In this document: positions 41,058 through 49,413 of the stretch, one piece after another
Layout: every line of letters begins with the position of its first letter
Numbering within the stretch: position 1 is the first letter of the stretch
Assembly: GCA_965217625.1 (NCBI GenBank)
Contig: OZ244557.1
Coordinates: 1-64,000 of the forward strand
Direction of reading: 5' to 3'
Length of the DNA: 64,000 bases
Origin: TK10-74A sp965217625
GTDB lineage: Bacteria > Chloroflexota > Dehalococcoidia > Bin125
Position numbers and translations under genes: made by a program
Notes under the pieces: model-generated
What the model was told of the DNA's origin: nothing
Database searches by the model: none
What the model saw: only the letters and a program-made list of their open reading frames with translations

Positions 41058-41396
41058 ATGGCGCATGTCTCACGCGTAGAGATCAAAGGGGACTTCACAT
41101 GGGACTTCGCGCGCAACCCAGCCTCCGGTCTCTGGATTGGTTTCTGCGAGCAGTTGGGCCTGAACGCGGATGGAACCACGTTCGAGGAACTGCAGGAATG
41201 CATGAATGAGGCAATCTCGTTGCTGTTTCGTGATCTCTATGAGGAGGGTGACCTGACACTCTTCCTGGACGAACACGGCTGGACGATGAGCGCCGAGGAG
41301 AGTTCTCCGGCACCCACGGATCAGCCCCGCTTCGACGTGCCGTATGAGCAGCGCCACCGGTCGCTCGGAGAACTGGCGGCGGCGGCTGCCGGATGA
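41058..41396 (+). CDS. HicB-like antitoxin
   Basis: A 112-residue protein with the HicB partial RNase H-like fold: IKGDFTWDFARNPASGLWIGFCEQLGLNA (strands, in part) and TFEELQECMNEAISLLFRDL, the typical HicB helix. The C-terminal tail with PYEQRHRSLG is probably the toxin- or DNA-binding part; no RHH or HTH is evident. ATG 41058 has GGGAGGAGG 8 nt upstream. The stop overlaps the toxin gene's ATG (ATGA). It should neutralise the HicA-like protein and repress the operon. Confidence 0.75.
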   Translation: MAHVSRVEIKGDFTWDFARNPASGLWIGFCEQLGLNADGTTFEELQECMNEAISLLFRDLYEEGDLTLFLDEHGWTMSAEESSPAPTDQPRFDVPYEQRHRSLGELAAAAAG

Positions 41397-41614
41397 TCCC
41401 GAAGCGTCAGCTCATCCCCGTACTGCGCGCAGCGAACTACACATACAAGAACCGCACGAAGCGGCGTGAACTCTGGAAGCAGAAGGGCAGCACACAGCGC
41501 CTTCTGGTGCCACGCGCCAAGCAGGTTGATCCGCTGATCGCCCTCGACATCCTGGTCAAGACCGGGATGTCACGCAAAGAAGCGGAACAATGGATCGCGG
41601 ATCACGGGAGCTGA
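41393..41614 (+). CDS. HicA-like toxin candidate
   Basis: A 73-residue basic protein. The layout fits HicA: LIPVLRAANYTYKNRTK, a GS turn followed by strand (KGSTQRLLVPR), then DPLIALDILVKTGMSRKEAE, like the LRKAGLS helix of HicA. However, the catalytic His normally placed after GS (GSHxxF/Y) is replaced by Thr-Gln, so it may be inactive or work differently. It is translationally coupled to the HicB-like gene. Confidence 0.6.
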   Translation: MIPKRQLIPVLRAANYTYKNRTKRRELWKQKGSTQRLLVPRAKQVDPLIALDILVKTGMSRKEAEQWIADHGS

Positions 41615-41798
41615 GCATCGACGGATGCGGACCATCGGCCGGGGCCCGACGGGCCGCAGACTCCCGCTCCACCGCCCGGCGTAGTGCGGCGTTGACCGCC
41701 CGTCCCGGACGATCTTATATTTGCATAGGCGCTTGAACCGTAGCGATCCCGGCGACGCCCCCGCCCGAGCGTCGCCATGGAGAGGCCGGCCGCCGACG

Positions 41799-42014
41799 AT
41801 GAGCGAGTCCCCGTTCGATGACTACTTCGACCTCGTCGAGGCCGCGCGCGATCTGCAGATCCACCCGCAGAGCCTGCGCCGCCTGATCAAGCAGAAGAAG
41901 ATCCCCGCCACGCTGTTCGCCGGCAAGTACCTCATCGAGCGCGACAAGCTCGAGATGTTCAAGGCCAACTACGACCCGCGGCCCGGCCGCAAGCCCGTCA
42001 GCCGCCTCCTCTAG
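41799..42014 (+). CDS. Excisionase-like helix-turn-helix protein
   Basis: A 71-residue DNA-binding protein with a MerR/excisionase-type winged HTH: DLVEAARDLQIHPQSLRRLI, then KIPATLFAGKYLIERDKLE, the usual wing and return strand. Family members regulate transcription or direct phage excision; no integrase is adjacent, so regulation is more likely. The upstream region has an AT-rich stretch (TTATATTTGCATA near 41715-41727), rare in this genome and a likely promoter. The start is set at ATG 41799 on alignment with the HTH; no clear ribosome site is present. Confidence 0.75.
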   Translation: MSESPFDDYFDLVEAARDLQIHPQSLRRLIKQKKIPATLFAGKYLIERDKLEMFKANYDPRPGRKPVSRLL

Positions 42015-42045
42015 CGACGCCCTCTGGCCCGCCCCTGCTCTGACC

Positions 42046-42708
42046 CTAGACGCCGCCGCCCGTCGCGCGCGAGATGTAGGTCAGCGCCCGCGCGTACTGC
42101 GCCTGCGTGATCAGATCCCGCGCGACCAGGTAGTTGAGCAGGCTCTCGATGGTCAGCAGCGGGTGCAGCGTGACGCCCGCCTCGGCCAGCCGCGCGTGGC
42201 CCCCGGCCTGCCGGTCGATCAGCACGATCGCGTCGTGCACCATCAGCCCCGCCGAGCGCAGCGTCTCGGCCGTCTCGACCACGCTGCTGCCGCCCGTGAT
42301 CAGGTCGTCGACCAGCAGCACCGTCTGACCCGGGAAGTACGCCCCCTCGATCTCCTCGTAGCGATCGTCGGCCCGCGCCCGCGGGTGCACGTAGATCAGC
42401 GGCACGTCCGAGGTCAGCGAGAACGCGGTCGCCAGGTGCAGCCCGCCCAGCGGCACCCCCGCCACCAGCTCGAACGGCGACAGGTGCGGGTGCAGCATGC
42501 CGGTCAGGGTGCGCGTCTCGTCGGCCAGCAGCTCGCCGATGCGCCGCAGCGTGCGCGGGTTGCCGATCAGCCGGCGCGGGTTGACGTAGATCGGCGAGTC
42601 GAGCGTCGCGCCCAGGTTGAAGCTGCCGAACTGCACCGCGCCCGAGTCCCACAGGGCCCGCGCCAGCCAGAGATTGCCGGGGTCGGGGTCGTGCGCGCGC
42701 AACGACAT
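42046..42708 (-). CDS. pyrE: Orotate phosphoribosyltransferase
   Basis: A 220-residue type I PRTase that makes orotidine 5'-phosphate from orotate and PRPP in UMP synthesis. PRPP-binding motif VLLVDDLITGGSS (near residue 125), with GVPLGGLHLATAFSL and IYVHPRAR before it; N-terminal SGAVQFGSFNLG and SPIYVNPRRL match PyrE. The C-terminal ESLLNYLVARDLI helix follows the usual length. ATG 42708 chosen by alignment; upstream in-frame sequence lacks family features. It stands alone, convergent with the HTH gene. Confidence 0.9.
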   Translation of the reverse strand: MSLRAHDPDPGNLWLARALWDSGAVQFGSFNLGATLDSPIYVNPRRLIGNPRTLRRIGELLADETRTLTGMLHPHLSPFELVAGVPLGGLHLATAFSLTSDVPLIYVHPRARADDRYEEIEGAYFPGQTVLLVDDLITGGSSVVETAETLRSAGLMVHDAIVLIDRQAGGHARLAEAGVTLHPLLTIESLLNYLVARDLITQAQYARALTYISRATGGGV

Positions 42709-42923
42709 TCGCGGGTTTCCGCGTCTCTTCCGTTGGACCCCGGTGGACTGCGCGAAATGCGCGGGGCTGTGTCGGCCGGGGCGTCGAATCGCTCTGCGGT
42801 TCCCCACCATCGTACGAAGCGACGATCCGGGCGGTCAACGCGCCGTGACGCAGAGTGCTAGCCTGGGTTGGCTGCGGTGGCAGTTTGTGTCGGGATTTGG
42901 TCTGCCACGGCGAGGAGATAGTC

Positions 42924-43115
42924 ATGACGACAGAACAAGACCGCGTTACGAGAACCCTACAGGTGAGCCCCGCGGGGGCCGGGGATCCCGCGCTCGCGGA
43001 GCGGCTGCGGAACGCTCCCGACTTGGCCGCTGCCCTGGAGGCCGGGCTCGAGGAGCAGCGGCGGGGCATCACGGGCGCCACGCTGGAGGAGTTGAAGGCG
43101 ATCCACGCGCTGTAG
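42924..43115 (+). CDS. Small hypothetical protein (63 aa)
   Basis: MTTEQDRVTRTLQVSPAGAG starts a 63-residue, mostly helical acidic protein (APDLAAALEAGLEEQRRGI). ATG 42924 has GAGGAG 6-11 nt upstream, and TAGCCT near 42859 may be the -10 element. Its size and charge resemble antitoxin-like proteins but no partner gene is next to it. I recognise no family. Confidence 0.5.
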   Translation: MTTEQDRVTRTLQVSPAGAGDPALAERLRNAPDLAAALEAGLEEQRRGITGATLEELKAIHAL

Positions 43116-43128
43116 CCGTCCCGTCCGA

Positions 43129-43836
43129 TCAGCCCGCGGCGGCGGTCTCTGCCGCCAGCCCGCTCGCCGCGACCCGCTCCTGGACGCGCGCCGCGAGGTC
43201 GCAGACGGCCTGCGCCTCGACGCCGCCCGGCGGCTCGCTGTCGCCCGAGACGACGCAGCTCAGCCGGCCGCTGGACCAGCGCACCTCAGTCTTGCGCTGC
43301 ACCTCAGTCGCGCCCGCCATCCGCGACCACTGCCGCACCGACCCGGCGAAGCCCAGCCCGTGGCCGTCGACGTCACTGACCCGGATCGACGCGCCGTCGT
43401 CCGATGGCGCCGCCGCGCCCGCGGAATCGGCCGCCCCCTCCGCGTCCTCGAACAGGCTTAGGTCGACCGCCAGCAGGCGCTGCTGCGTACGCGCGCGCAG
43501 GCTGAAGTTGAGCGCGACGTCGATCACCTCGCCGTACGACCGCGGGTCGCGGAACACCTGCCGATAGCCGATCACCCGGCCCAGCTCGTCGAGCTCGTCC
43601 AGCGTGGCGCGCTCGTCGGGGCTCTGATAGGCCAGCCGCTCGTTCGTCAGCGGACCGCGGTAGTCCACGTGGTACCCGCCGGGGAACTCCGCCGGGGCCA
43701 GCGCCAGCGCCGCCAGCTCGGCGACGTGCGGCAGCCCCCGCTCGTGGGCGGCCTGCCGGCGTCGCAGCGCCCATTGCAGCAGGCTGATGCCCACCAGCAG
43801 GACGATGAGGATGATTCCAACGACCAGATAGGTCAT
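43129..43836 (-). CDS. Membrane-anchored hypothetical protein
   Basis: A 235-residue protein with one N-terminal membrane helix (YLVVGIILIVLLVGISLLQW, residues 3-22) followed by RRR, so the bulk is probably cytoplasmic. The rest has alternating strands (GYHVDYRGPL, SYGEVIDVALNFSLR, ATEVQRKTEVRWSSGRL) and an Asp/Ala-rich loop. ATG 43836 with GGGAG upstream. It lies downstream of the acetyl-CoA synthetase gene on the same strand, about 100 bp away. No family recognised. Confidence 0.6.
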   Translation of the reverse strand: MTYLVVGIILIVLLVGISLLQWALRRRQAAHERGLPHVAELAALALAPAEFPGGYHVDYRGPLTNERLAYQSPDERATLDELDELGRVIGYRQVFRDPRSYGEVIDVALNFSLRARTQQRLLAVDLSLFEDAEGAADSAGAAAPSDDGASIRVSDVDGHGLGFAGSVRQWSRMAGATEVQRKTEVRWSSGRLSCVVSGDSEPPGGVEAQAVCDLAARVQERVAASGLAAETAAAG

Positions 43837-43939
43837 CTCGGCACTCTCCCGGTGATTCTCGAACTCCGGTCCGCGCGCCCGCGGCGACGGCCCCGTCGCG
43901 CATCGTACGCGACGCGGCGCTTTGCGCGGGTGGCGGCGG

Positions 43940-45910
43940 TCAGAAAGCCTCGGCCGCCCCCGCGATGATGTCCTCGACCACGGTGGGGTCGGCCAGCGTC
44001 GTCACGTCGCCGACGTTCTCCGGCTCGCCCTCTGCCACCTTGCGCAGGATGCGCCGCATGATCTTGCCCGACCGCGTCTTGGGCAGCCCCAGCCGCACGA
44101 ACTGCAGCTTGTCCGGCGTCGCGATGGGCCCGATCACCGTCCGCACCGACTGCCGCATGGCCCGCGCCAACTCCGCCGACGGCACGGCCCCCTCGGTCAG
44201 GTGCACGTAGGCGTAGATGCCCACGCCCTTGACGTCGTGCGCGTAGCCCACGACCGCCGCCTCGGCGCAGGCCGGGTGCTGTACCAGCGCCCCCTCGACC
44301 TCGGCCGTGCCGATGCGATGGCCGGAGACGTTGAGCACGTCGTCGACGCGGCCGGTCAGCCAGTAGTAGCCCTCGTGGTCGCGATAGGCGCCGTCGCCGG
44401 TGAAGTACTTGCCCGGGTACTGGCTGAGGTAGGTCTGGATGAAGCGTTCGTGGTCGCCGTAGATCGTGCGCATCATGCCCGGCCACGAGGCCGCCATGCA
44501 CAGCAGCCCGCTGACGTTGTTGCCCTCGATCTCGCGCCCCTCCGGGTCGACCAGCACCGGCTGCACGCCGAAGAACGGGAACGACGCCGAGCCCGGCTTC
44601 ATCGTGATCGCGCCCGGCAGGCCGGTGATCATGTGCCCGCCCGTCTCCGTCTGCCAGTACGTATCGACGATCGCCGCCCGCCCCTCGCCGACGACGTTGA
44701 AGTACCAGCGCCAGGCCTCCGGGTTGATCGGCTCGCCCACCGAGCCCAGCACGCGCAGGCTGGTGCGCTTGTAGCGCGTGACGTGCTGGTCGCCCTCGCG
44801 CGCGATCGCGCGGATCGCCGTCGGCGCGGTGTAGAAGGTGGTGATGCCCAGCCGGTCGACCATGTCCCAGTAGCGGCCGGCGTCGGGGTAGGTGGGGATC
44901 GACTCGAACATCACGCTGGTCGCGCCGTTTGCCAGCGGCCCGTAGACGATGTAGCTGTGCCCCGTCACCCAGCCGATGTCGGCCGCGCAGCAGTAGATGT
45001 CGTCCTCGCGCAGGTCGAAGACGTACTTGTGCGTCATCGTCGCGAAGAGCAGGTAGCCCGCCTGCGTGTGCAGCACGCCCTTCGGCTTCCCGGTCGAGCC
45101 CGACGTGTAGAGGATGAACAGCGGGTCCTCGGCGTCCATCGAGACCGGCTCGCAGGCCGAGCTCTCCGCCGCCAGCGCGTCGTGCCACCAGACGTCGCGG
45201 CCGGCCTGCATCGGCGCGCCGCCGTCGGCCCGCTGATACACGATCACGAAGCGCACCGAGTCGGTCTGCTCGAGCGCGGCGTCGACGTTCGCCTTCAGCG
45301 GCACGACGCGGCCGCCGCGCCGTCCCTCGTCCTGCGTGATCACCGCCGCGCAGGCCGAGTCGGCGATGCGGTCGGCGATCGACTGCGCGCTGAAGCCGCC
45401 GAAGATCACCGAGTGCACCGCGCCGATGCGCGCGCAGGCCAGCATCGCGACGGCCAGCTCGGGCACCATGCCCATGTAGATCGCGACCCGGTCGCCCTTG
45501 CCGATGCCGCGCCCGCGCAGCGCGTTCGCCATCCGGCAGACCTGCTCGTGCAGCTCGGCGTAGGTCACGCGGCGGTTGTCGCCCGGCTCGTCGCCCTCCC
45601 AGAGCAGCGCCGTCTTGTCGCCGCGCTGCGCCAGGTGCCGGTCGAGGCAGTTGGCGCTCACGTTCAGCCGCCCGCCCAGGAACCAGCCGATGCGGCCGCC
45701 GGCCAGGTCCTCGTCGGCCACCGTCTCGAACGGCGCCATCCAGTCCAGCAGCGACTCCGCCTGCTCGCGCCAGAAGCCGTCGCGGTCCTCCAGGCTGCGG
45801 GCGTACATCGCGGCGTAGGCCTCGGGGCTCGTCAGCAGCGCGCCGTCGCGGGCGGCGGGCGGCGGGGCGTAGCGTTCCTCGGTCGGCAGCGCGGACTCGG
45901 CGGTGGTCAT
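43940..45910 (-). CDS. acs: Acetyl-CoA synthetase (AMP-forming)
   Basis: A 656-residue acetate-CoA ligase of typical length. Motifs: ILYTSGSTGKPKGVLHTQ, DTYWQTETGG, RTIYGDHERF, TGDGAYRDHEGYYWLTGRVD, NVSGHRIGTAEVE and the C-terminal SGKIMRRIL, whose Lys is the acetylation-controlled catalytic residue. An N-terminal ACAS region (EAYAAMYARSLEDRDGFWRE) is present. It converts acetate, ATP and CoA to acetyl-CoA. ATG 45910 has GGGAGGAA upstream. Divergent from the HicB gene at 46030. Confidence 0.96.
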   Translation of the reverse strand: MTTAESALPTEERYAPPPAARDGALLTSPEAYAAMYARSLEDRDGFWREQAESLLDWMAPFETVADEDLAGGRIGWFLGGRLNVSANCLDRHLAQRGDKTALLWEGDEPGDNRRVTYAELHEQVCRMANALRGRGIGKGDRVAIYMGMVPELAVAMLACARIGAVHSVIFGGFSAQSIADRIADSACAAVITQDEGRRGGRVVPLKANVDAALEQTDSVRFVIVYQRADGGAPMQAGRDVWWHDALAAESSACEPVSMDAEDPLFILYTSGSTGKPKGVLHTQAGYLLFATMTHKYVFDLREDDIYCCAADIGWVTGHSYIVYGPLANGATSVMFESIPTYPDAGRYWDMVDRLGITTFYTAPTAIRAIAREGDQHVTRYKRTSLRVLGSVGEPINPEAWRWYFNVVGEGRAAIVDTYWQTETGGHMITGLPGAITMKPGSASFPFFGVQPVLVDPEGREIEGNNVSGLLCMAASWPGMMRTIYGDHERFIQTYLSQYPGKYFTGDGAYRDHEGYYWLTGRVDDVLNVSGHRIGTAEVEGALVQHPACAEAAVVGYAHDVKGVGIYAYVHLTEGAVPSAELARAMRQSVRTVIGPIATPDKLQFVRLGLPKTRSGKIMRRILRKVAEGEPENVGDVTTLADPTVVEDIIAGAAEAF

Positions 45911-46029
45911 GGCAGCGTTCCTCCCTGGCTCCGCGAACGGACATATGCTAGCTACTGTGCCGCCCAATGGGCACGTGTCCGCGGGTGCGACCGGCGGCGG
46001 CAAGTCGGCTGGGACTGGAGGGCGAGATA

Positions 46030-46440
46030 ATGCGGTATCCCATCGTGATCCATCAGGACCCAGAGAGCAGCTACGGGGTCACCGTGCCCGACCTGCCCGG
46101 CTGTTTCTCGGGCGGCGAGACCCTGGACGCAGCCCTCGCCATGGCGCAGGAGGCGATCGTGGGCCACGTCGAGGCCCTGCTGATGGACGGCCAGCCCGTC
46201 CCGGAGCAGCGCTCGCTGCAGGCGCATCAGGCCGATCCCGGCTTCGCAGACGGCATCTGGGCGCTCGTCGATGTGGACATGACCAAGCTCTCGGGCAAGG
46301 CCATGCGCATCAACGTCACGATGCCCGCGCGGATCCTCGCCATCGCCGACGAAGCCGCCGCCCGCGAGGGTGAGTCGCGCTCTGGACTGCTCGCCAACGC
46401 CGTCCTCCACTACGCTAGCCACCAGACGGCCAGCCACTAG
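46030..46440 (+). CDS. HicB-family protein with C-terminal ribbon-helix-helix (solitary)
   Basis: A 136-residue HicB: MRYPIVIHQDPESSYGVTVP and DLPGCFSGGETLDAALAMAQ form the degenerate RNase H fold, and the C-terminal INVTMPARILAIADEAAARE is a ribbon-helix-helix DNA-binding unit. ATG 46030 with GGAGGGCGAG upstream. No HicA-like gene lies on either side, so it is probably an orphan antitoxin or a plain transcriptional regulator. Confidence 0.88.
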   Translation: MRYPIVIHQDPESSYGVTVPDLPGCFSGGETLDAALAMAQEAIVGHVEALLMDGQPVPEQRSLQAHQADPGFADGIWALVDVDMTKLSGKAMRINVTMPARILAIADEAAAREGESRSGLLANAVLHYASHQTASH

Positions 46441-46498
46441 AGGCGGAGTAGCGCCAGCGGCCGACCAGCGGCCAGACGCGCCGGGAATGGAGCAAACC

Positions 46499-46837
46499 GT
46501 GACGACCCAGGAGCCCTTCAAGCGCATCGACGTGCAGGAGGCCAGCCGCATGCAGTCCGAGGGCGCGGCCCTGATCGACTGCCGCGAGGCCGACGAGTAC
46601 GCCGACGGCCACGCCGCCGGCGCGCCCCTGATCCCGCATATGAGCGTCTTCCAACGCGCCGCCGAGGTCGAGCAGATCGCCGGCGGCAAGGACCAGCCGC
46701 TGATGTTCATCTGCAAGAGCGGCGGGCGCAGCGCCGTTGCATCCGAGTTCGCCGCCGCCGCCGGCTTCAGCGACCTCTACAACGTCGAGGGCGGCACCGA
46801 CGCCTGGATCGAGGCCGGCCTGCCCATCGAGCGGTAG
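46499..46837 (+). CDS. Rhodanese-domain sulfurtransferase
   Basis: A 112-residue single rhodanese domain: ALIDCREADEYADGHAAGA, then the active-site loop FICKSGGRSA with the persulfide-forming Cys, then NVEGGTDAWIEAGLP. It carries sulfane sulfur to an acceptor, for example in thiolation or detoxification. GTG 46499 is chosen because GGAG lies 7 nt upstream; ATG 46487 four codons earlier is the alternative. Followed after 34 bp by the DUF4352 gene on the same strand. Confidence 0.9.
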   Translation: MTTQEPFKRIDVQEASRMQSEGAALIDCREADEYADGHAAGAPLIPHMSVFQRAAEVEQIAGGKDQPLMFICKSGGRSAVASEFAAAAGFSDLYNVEGGTDAWIEAGLPIER

Positions 46838-46871
46838 GCCCGACGCCCCCACACCCCCGCCGGAGGACCGC

Positions 46872-47474
46872 GTGGCAAAGTTCAGCGCGACGCAGAAGTA
46901 CGCCCTCGTTGTGGGAGTGGTGGTGATCGTCGCCATCGTCTTCCTGATCATCAGCGGCACCTTCCAGCTCGGCTCCGGCGACGACGCCCCCGACGACCCC
47001 CTCGCCGTCAGCGCCGAGCCGGCCGAGCCCGACGAGGACGAGGCGGATGACCGCCCGCCCCCGGCCGCCGGCCGCCAGGCCATGGACCGCGCCTTCCAGT
47101 TCGGCGACCTGCGCGTCATCGTCACCGACTTGGAGATCAGCGACAGCGTTGGCCATGAGGGCGATGAGACCCTCGCGACGGAGCGCTTCGCGCGCGTCCA
47201 GTTCTCGGCCCGCAACAGCGGCTCGGCGCCCCTGCTGCTCGACGGCGCCCTCGCCCTGATCGACGCGAACGGGCGCAGCTTCAGCCCGAACGTCGCCGCG
47301 ACCGAGAACGCCGCCCGCGTCGACGCCGAGTACGGCGACGCCCTCATGCTGCACCTCCAGCCCGGCATCCTCACCGACCTCGTCGTCGTCTTCGACGTCC
47401 CGCACGACGGCTTCGGCTTCCGGCTGCGCATCAAGGGCGGCTACGTCGACGTCGAGCTGCACCTCGATCAGTGA
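46872..47474 (+). CDS. Membrane-anchored DUF4352-type protein
   Basis: A 200-residue protein with an N-terminal membrane helix (YALVVGVVVIVAIVFLIIS, residues 10-28), an acidic Pro-rich linker, and a C-terminal beta-sandwich of the DUF4352/telomeric-repeat-like Ig type: FGDLRVIVTDLEIS, FARVQFSARNSGSAPLLLDG, ALIDANGRSFSPN, LVVVFDVPHDG. It is probably exposed outside the membrane. GTG 46872 with CGGAGG upstream. Its stop overlaps the GTG of the HAD gene (GTGA). Confidence 0.8.
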   Translation: MAKFSATQKYALVVGVVVIVAIVFLIISGTFQLGSGDDAPDDPLAVSAEPAEPDEDEADDRPPPAAGRQAMDRAFQFGDLRVIVTDLEISDSVGHEGDETLATERFARVQFSARNSGSAPLLLDGALALIDANGRSFSPNVAATENAARVDAEYGDALMLHLQPGILTDLVVVFDVPHDGFGFRLRIKGGYVDVELHLDQ

Positions 47475-48181
47475 GTCCCGAACCGCCGCTCCCGCGCCGC
47501 ATCCTGCTCTTCGACATTGATGGCACGCTGCTCAGCAGTACCGGCGCGACCAGCAGCGCCATGAACCACGCCTTCCGGCAGTGCTTCGGCCTGCCCGCCG
47601 ACGCCCGCCCCACGGCCGGCATCGACTTCGCCGGCGCGAGCGACCTGCGGGTCGTGCGCGAGGTCTACCGCGAGCACGGCCGCGCCTGCGGCCGGGCCGA
47701 GCAGGAGCGCTTCGTGGCGCTGTTCGCCGCGGCGCTGCAGACCACGCTGGCGTCGCGCGAGGGGCGCCCGCTGCCCGGCGTCGTGCCGCTCCTCGACCGG
47801 CTGCGCGCGGAGCCCGTGCTGCTGGCGCTGGGCACCGGCAACTTCCGGCGCACGGCGTTCGTGAAGCTGGCCCACTTCGGCCTCGACGGCTACTTCGACC
47901 CCAGCCCCCGCGGCGGCGCCTTCGGCGACGACGGCGCCACCCGCCCCGAGTTCCTCGCCGCCGGCCTCGAGCGCCTGCGCCCGCGGGCCGCCCCGGACGC
48001 GGAGGTCGTCGTCATCGGCGACACCCCGCTCGACGTCCAGGGCGGGCGATCGATCGGTGCGCGCGTGGTCGCCGTCGCGACCGGGTTCTCCCCCCGCGAC
48101 GCGCTCGCCGCCGCCGCCCCCGACGTCCTGCTCGACGACCTGGGCGACCTCGACGCCGCCGTCAAGGCGATCCTCGGCTGA
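47471..48181 (+). CDS. HAD-family hydrolase (phosphoglycolate phosphatase-like)
   Basis: A 236-residue haloacid dehalogenase-type phosphatase. Motif I FDIDGTLL (nucleophile Asp and acid/base Asp), helical cap (residues 20-90), motif II LALGTGN, motif III Arg/Lys region, motif IV VVVIGDTPLDVQGG. Subfamily IA with a Gph/beta-phosphoglucomutase-like cap, so it hydrolyses a small phosphate ester. Translationally coupled to the DUF4352 gene. Confidence 0.9.
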   Translation: MSPEPPLPRRILLFDIDGTLLSSTGATSSAMNHAFRQCFGLPADARPTAGIDFAGASDLRVVREVYREHGRACGRAEQERFVALFAAALQTTLASREGRPLPGVVPLLDRLRAEPVLLALGTGNFRRTAFVKLAHFGLDGYFDPSPRGGAFGDDGATRPEFLAAGLERLRPRAAPDAEVVVIGDTPLDVQGGRSIGARVVAVATGFSPRDALAAAAPDVLLDDLGDLDAAVKAILG

Positions 48182-48217
48182 GCGGCGTCCGGCCGCGCCC
48201 GGTTTCGTGGACCCGGG

Positions 48218-48520
48218 CTAATGGAAGAAGTCGCAGGCCCGCATCTCGGCCGGCGGATAGCTGATCCCGCTGCCGGGGTGCAGGCACGTCCCGCCCGACG
48301 GCCCGTCGAGCAGCCCGGCCCGCGGAGTCCACTCGGCGCAGCGGCCACAGGTCGGCGTCGGCGCCTCGCTCACGCGGGCCACGGCCGGCTCCGGCCGCGC
48401 CGCGATCGCGTCCTCCCCCGCCGCCGCCCCGCGACGGCTCCCCGGGTGCTCACCCTTCGGCCGGTAGAAGCGGCGCGGATGCTGGCCGCCTCTGCGTCCC
48501 TTGCGATTCTTTCGCCCCAT
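48218..48520 (-). CDS. Small Cys-rich basic protein, probable zinc binder
   Basis: A 100-residue protein. The first 35 residues are very basic (GRKNRKGRRGGQHPRRFYR); the C-terminal 50 hold CGRC, a later Cys in GGTCLHPG and one in RACDFF, a spacing that suits a zinc or metal site. ATG 48520 overlaps nothing and lies just 17 bp after the zinc-ribbon/PH-like gene on the same strand. It might bind nucleic acid. No named family. Confidence 0.6.
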   Translation of the reverse strand: MGRKNRKGRRGGQHPRRFYRPKGEHPGSRRGAAAGEDAIAARPEPAVARVSEAPTPTCGRCAEWTPRAGLLDGPSGGTCLHPGSGISYPPAEMRACDFFH

Positions 48521-48537
48521 CGCGCCCCCTTTGCCCG

Positions 48538-49056
48538 TCAGCCCCGGCGCAGCGCGTAGCGGTCGGCCGAGATCAGCCGCTCCAGCGCCGACGCCCAGCG
48601 GTCCCGCACCAGCGACTTCGCCCGCGCGCTGCGCTGCCCCCGGTTGTTGCGCGACCCCCGGCCTCCCCACAACCAGGTGCGCATCCGCGACGAATGATCG
48701 GGCAGCGGCGTCCGGTCCGTGATCCGCGCCCAGCGCACCCGCAGGCGGACCCGGCGCTCCTGCCCGTCGGCGTCGTAGTGCACGTCGAGGTCGGCGTTGC
48801 CGTACGGCTCGAGCTTGCGGATCGCCGTCGGCGGCACGTGCAGCAACTCCGTCCCGTCCCCGTCGATGAACCGGATGCCCGACAGCGACAACCGCAGCGC
48901 TCCGTGCCGCGAGCGCAACGGCCCCCGCGCGACCAGCGTCGCCACGTCCTCCGTCGGGAGTTCCATCGGGATCAACTGGGAGACGTCGGCGCCGCAGCGA
49001 TGGCACGTGCGCCGCCCGTCGAACGTCTCCTGGTGGCAGGCCGGGCAGATCTTCAC
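48538..49056 (-). CDS. Zinc-ribbon protein with PH-like domain
   Basis: A 172-residue protein opening with a zinc ribbon (CPAC at residues 4-7 and CHRC near 19-22), then a beta-rich domain (DVATLVARGPLRSRHGALRL, GIRFIDGDG, ELLHVPPTAIRKLE) like bacterial PH/GRAM modules, and a basic C-terminus. GTG 49056 has no ribosome site but TACACT lies 6 nt before it. Possibly in one operon with the Cys-rich gene downstream. Confidence 0.65.
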   Translation of the reverse strand: MKICPACHQETFDGRRTCHRCGADVSQLIPMELPTEDVATLVARGPLRSRHGALRLSLSGIRFIDGDGTELLHVPPTAIRKLEPYGNADLDVHYDADGQERRVRLRVRWARITDRTPLPDHSSRMRTWLWGGRGSRNNRGQRSARAKSLVRDRWASALERLISADRYALRRG

Positions 49057-49062
49057 GCCGCC

Positions 49063-49068
49063 AGTGTA
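49063..49068 (-). promoter_or_regulatory. -10 element TACACT, leaderless geometry
   Basis: On the minus strand the hexamer is followed by 6 nt (GGCGGC) and the GTG start at 49056. Confidence 0.5.
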
Positions 49069-49173
49069 GGTCGGCGGCGGGATGGCCGGCTCGGCGCGGC
49101 TCTCACATTGTTCGCTCGATAGGAGTATGCTGAGCCCACGGAAGCGCGCCAGCGCGGGGGAGGACGGCCGCCG

Positions 49174-49413
49174 ATGCTCAGCACCGAGATCGCCGCCTAT
49201 GAGCGGATGCAGGCAAGGCTCGAACTCGACCACTTCGGCAAGTGGGCTGTGGTGCGCGACGAGCAGTTGTTCGGCGCCTACGACACCTTCGAGGATGCGG
49301 CCGACGCAGCGATCCAGAACTTCGGCCGCGGCCCGTACTTGATTCGCGAGGTGGGGGCCGGCCCGATCACGCTCCCGCCCTCATTGCTCTGCATGCCCAT
49401 CTATGCAGAGTAG
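49174..49413 (+). CDS. DUF5678-like small protein, partner of retropepsin (second locus)
   Basis: A 79-residue protein: LDHFGKWAVVRDEQLFGAYD, then TFEDAADAAIQNFGRG and PYLIREVG. The GKWAVV start of the domain and final YLIR match the small protein at 11249-11524 in kind (there FVVI and FYLIR). ATG 49174 follows GGACGGCCGCCG. It overlaps the protease gene by 11 nt. Probably made in step with the protease; its role is unknown. Confidence 0.65.
   Translation: MLSTEIAAYERMQARLELDHFGKWAVVRDEQLFGAYDTFEDAADAAIQNFGRGPYLIREVGAGPITLPPSLLCMPIYAE

Noticed and set aside
40988..41209. Frame starting GTG 40988 with CENC motif overlapping the HicB-like gene
   Set aside because: Has a fair ribosome site but runs in another frame over the HicB gene and shows no conserved pattern; unlike the DUF6941 case no second copy was seen.
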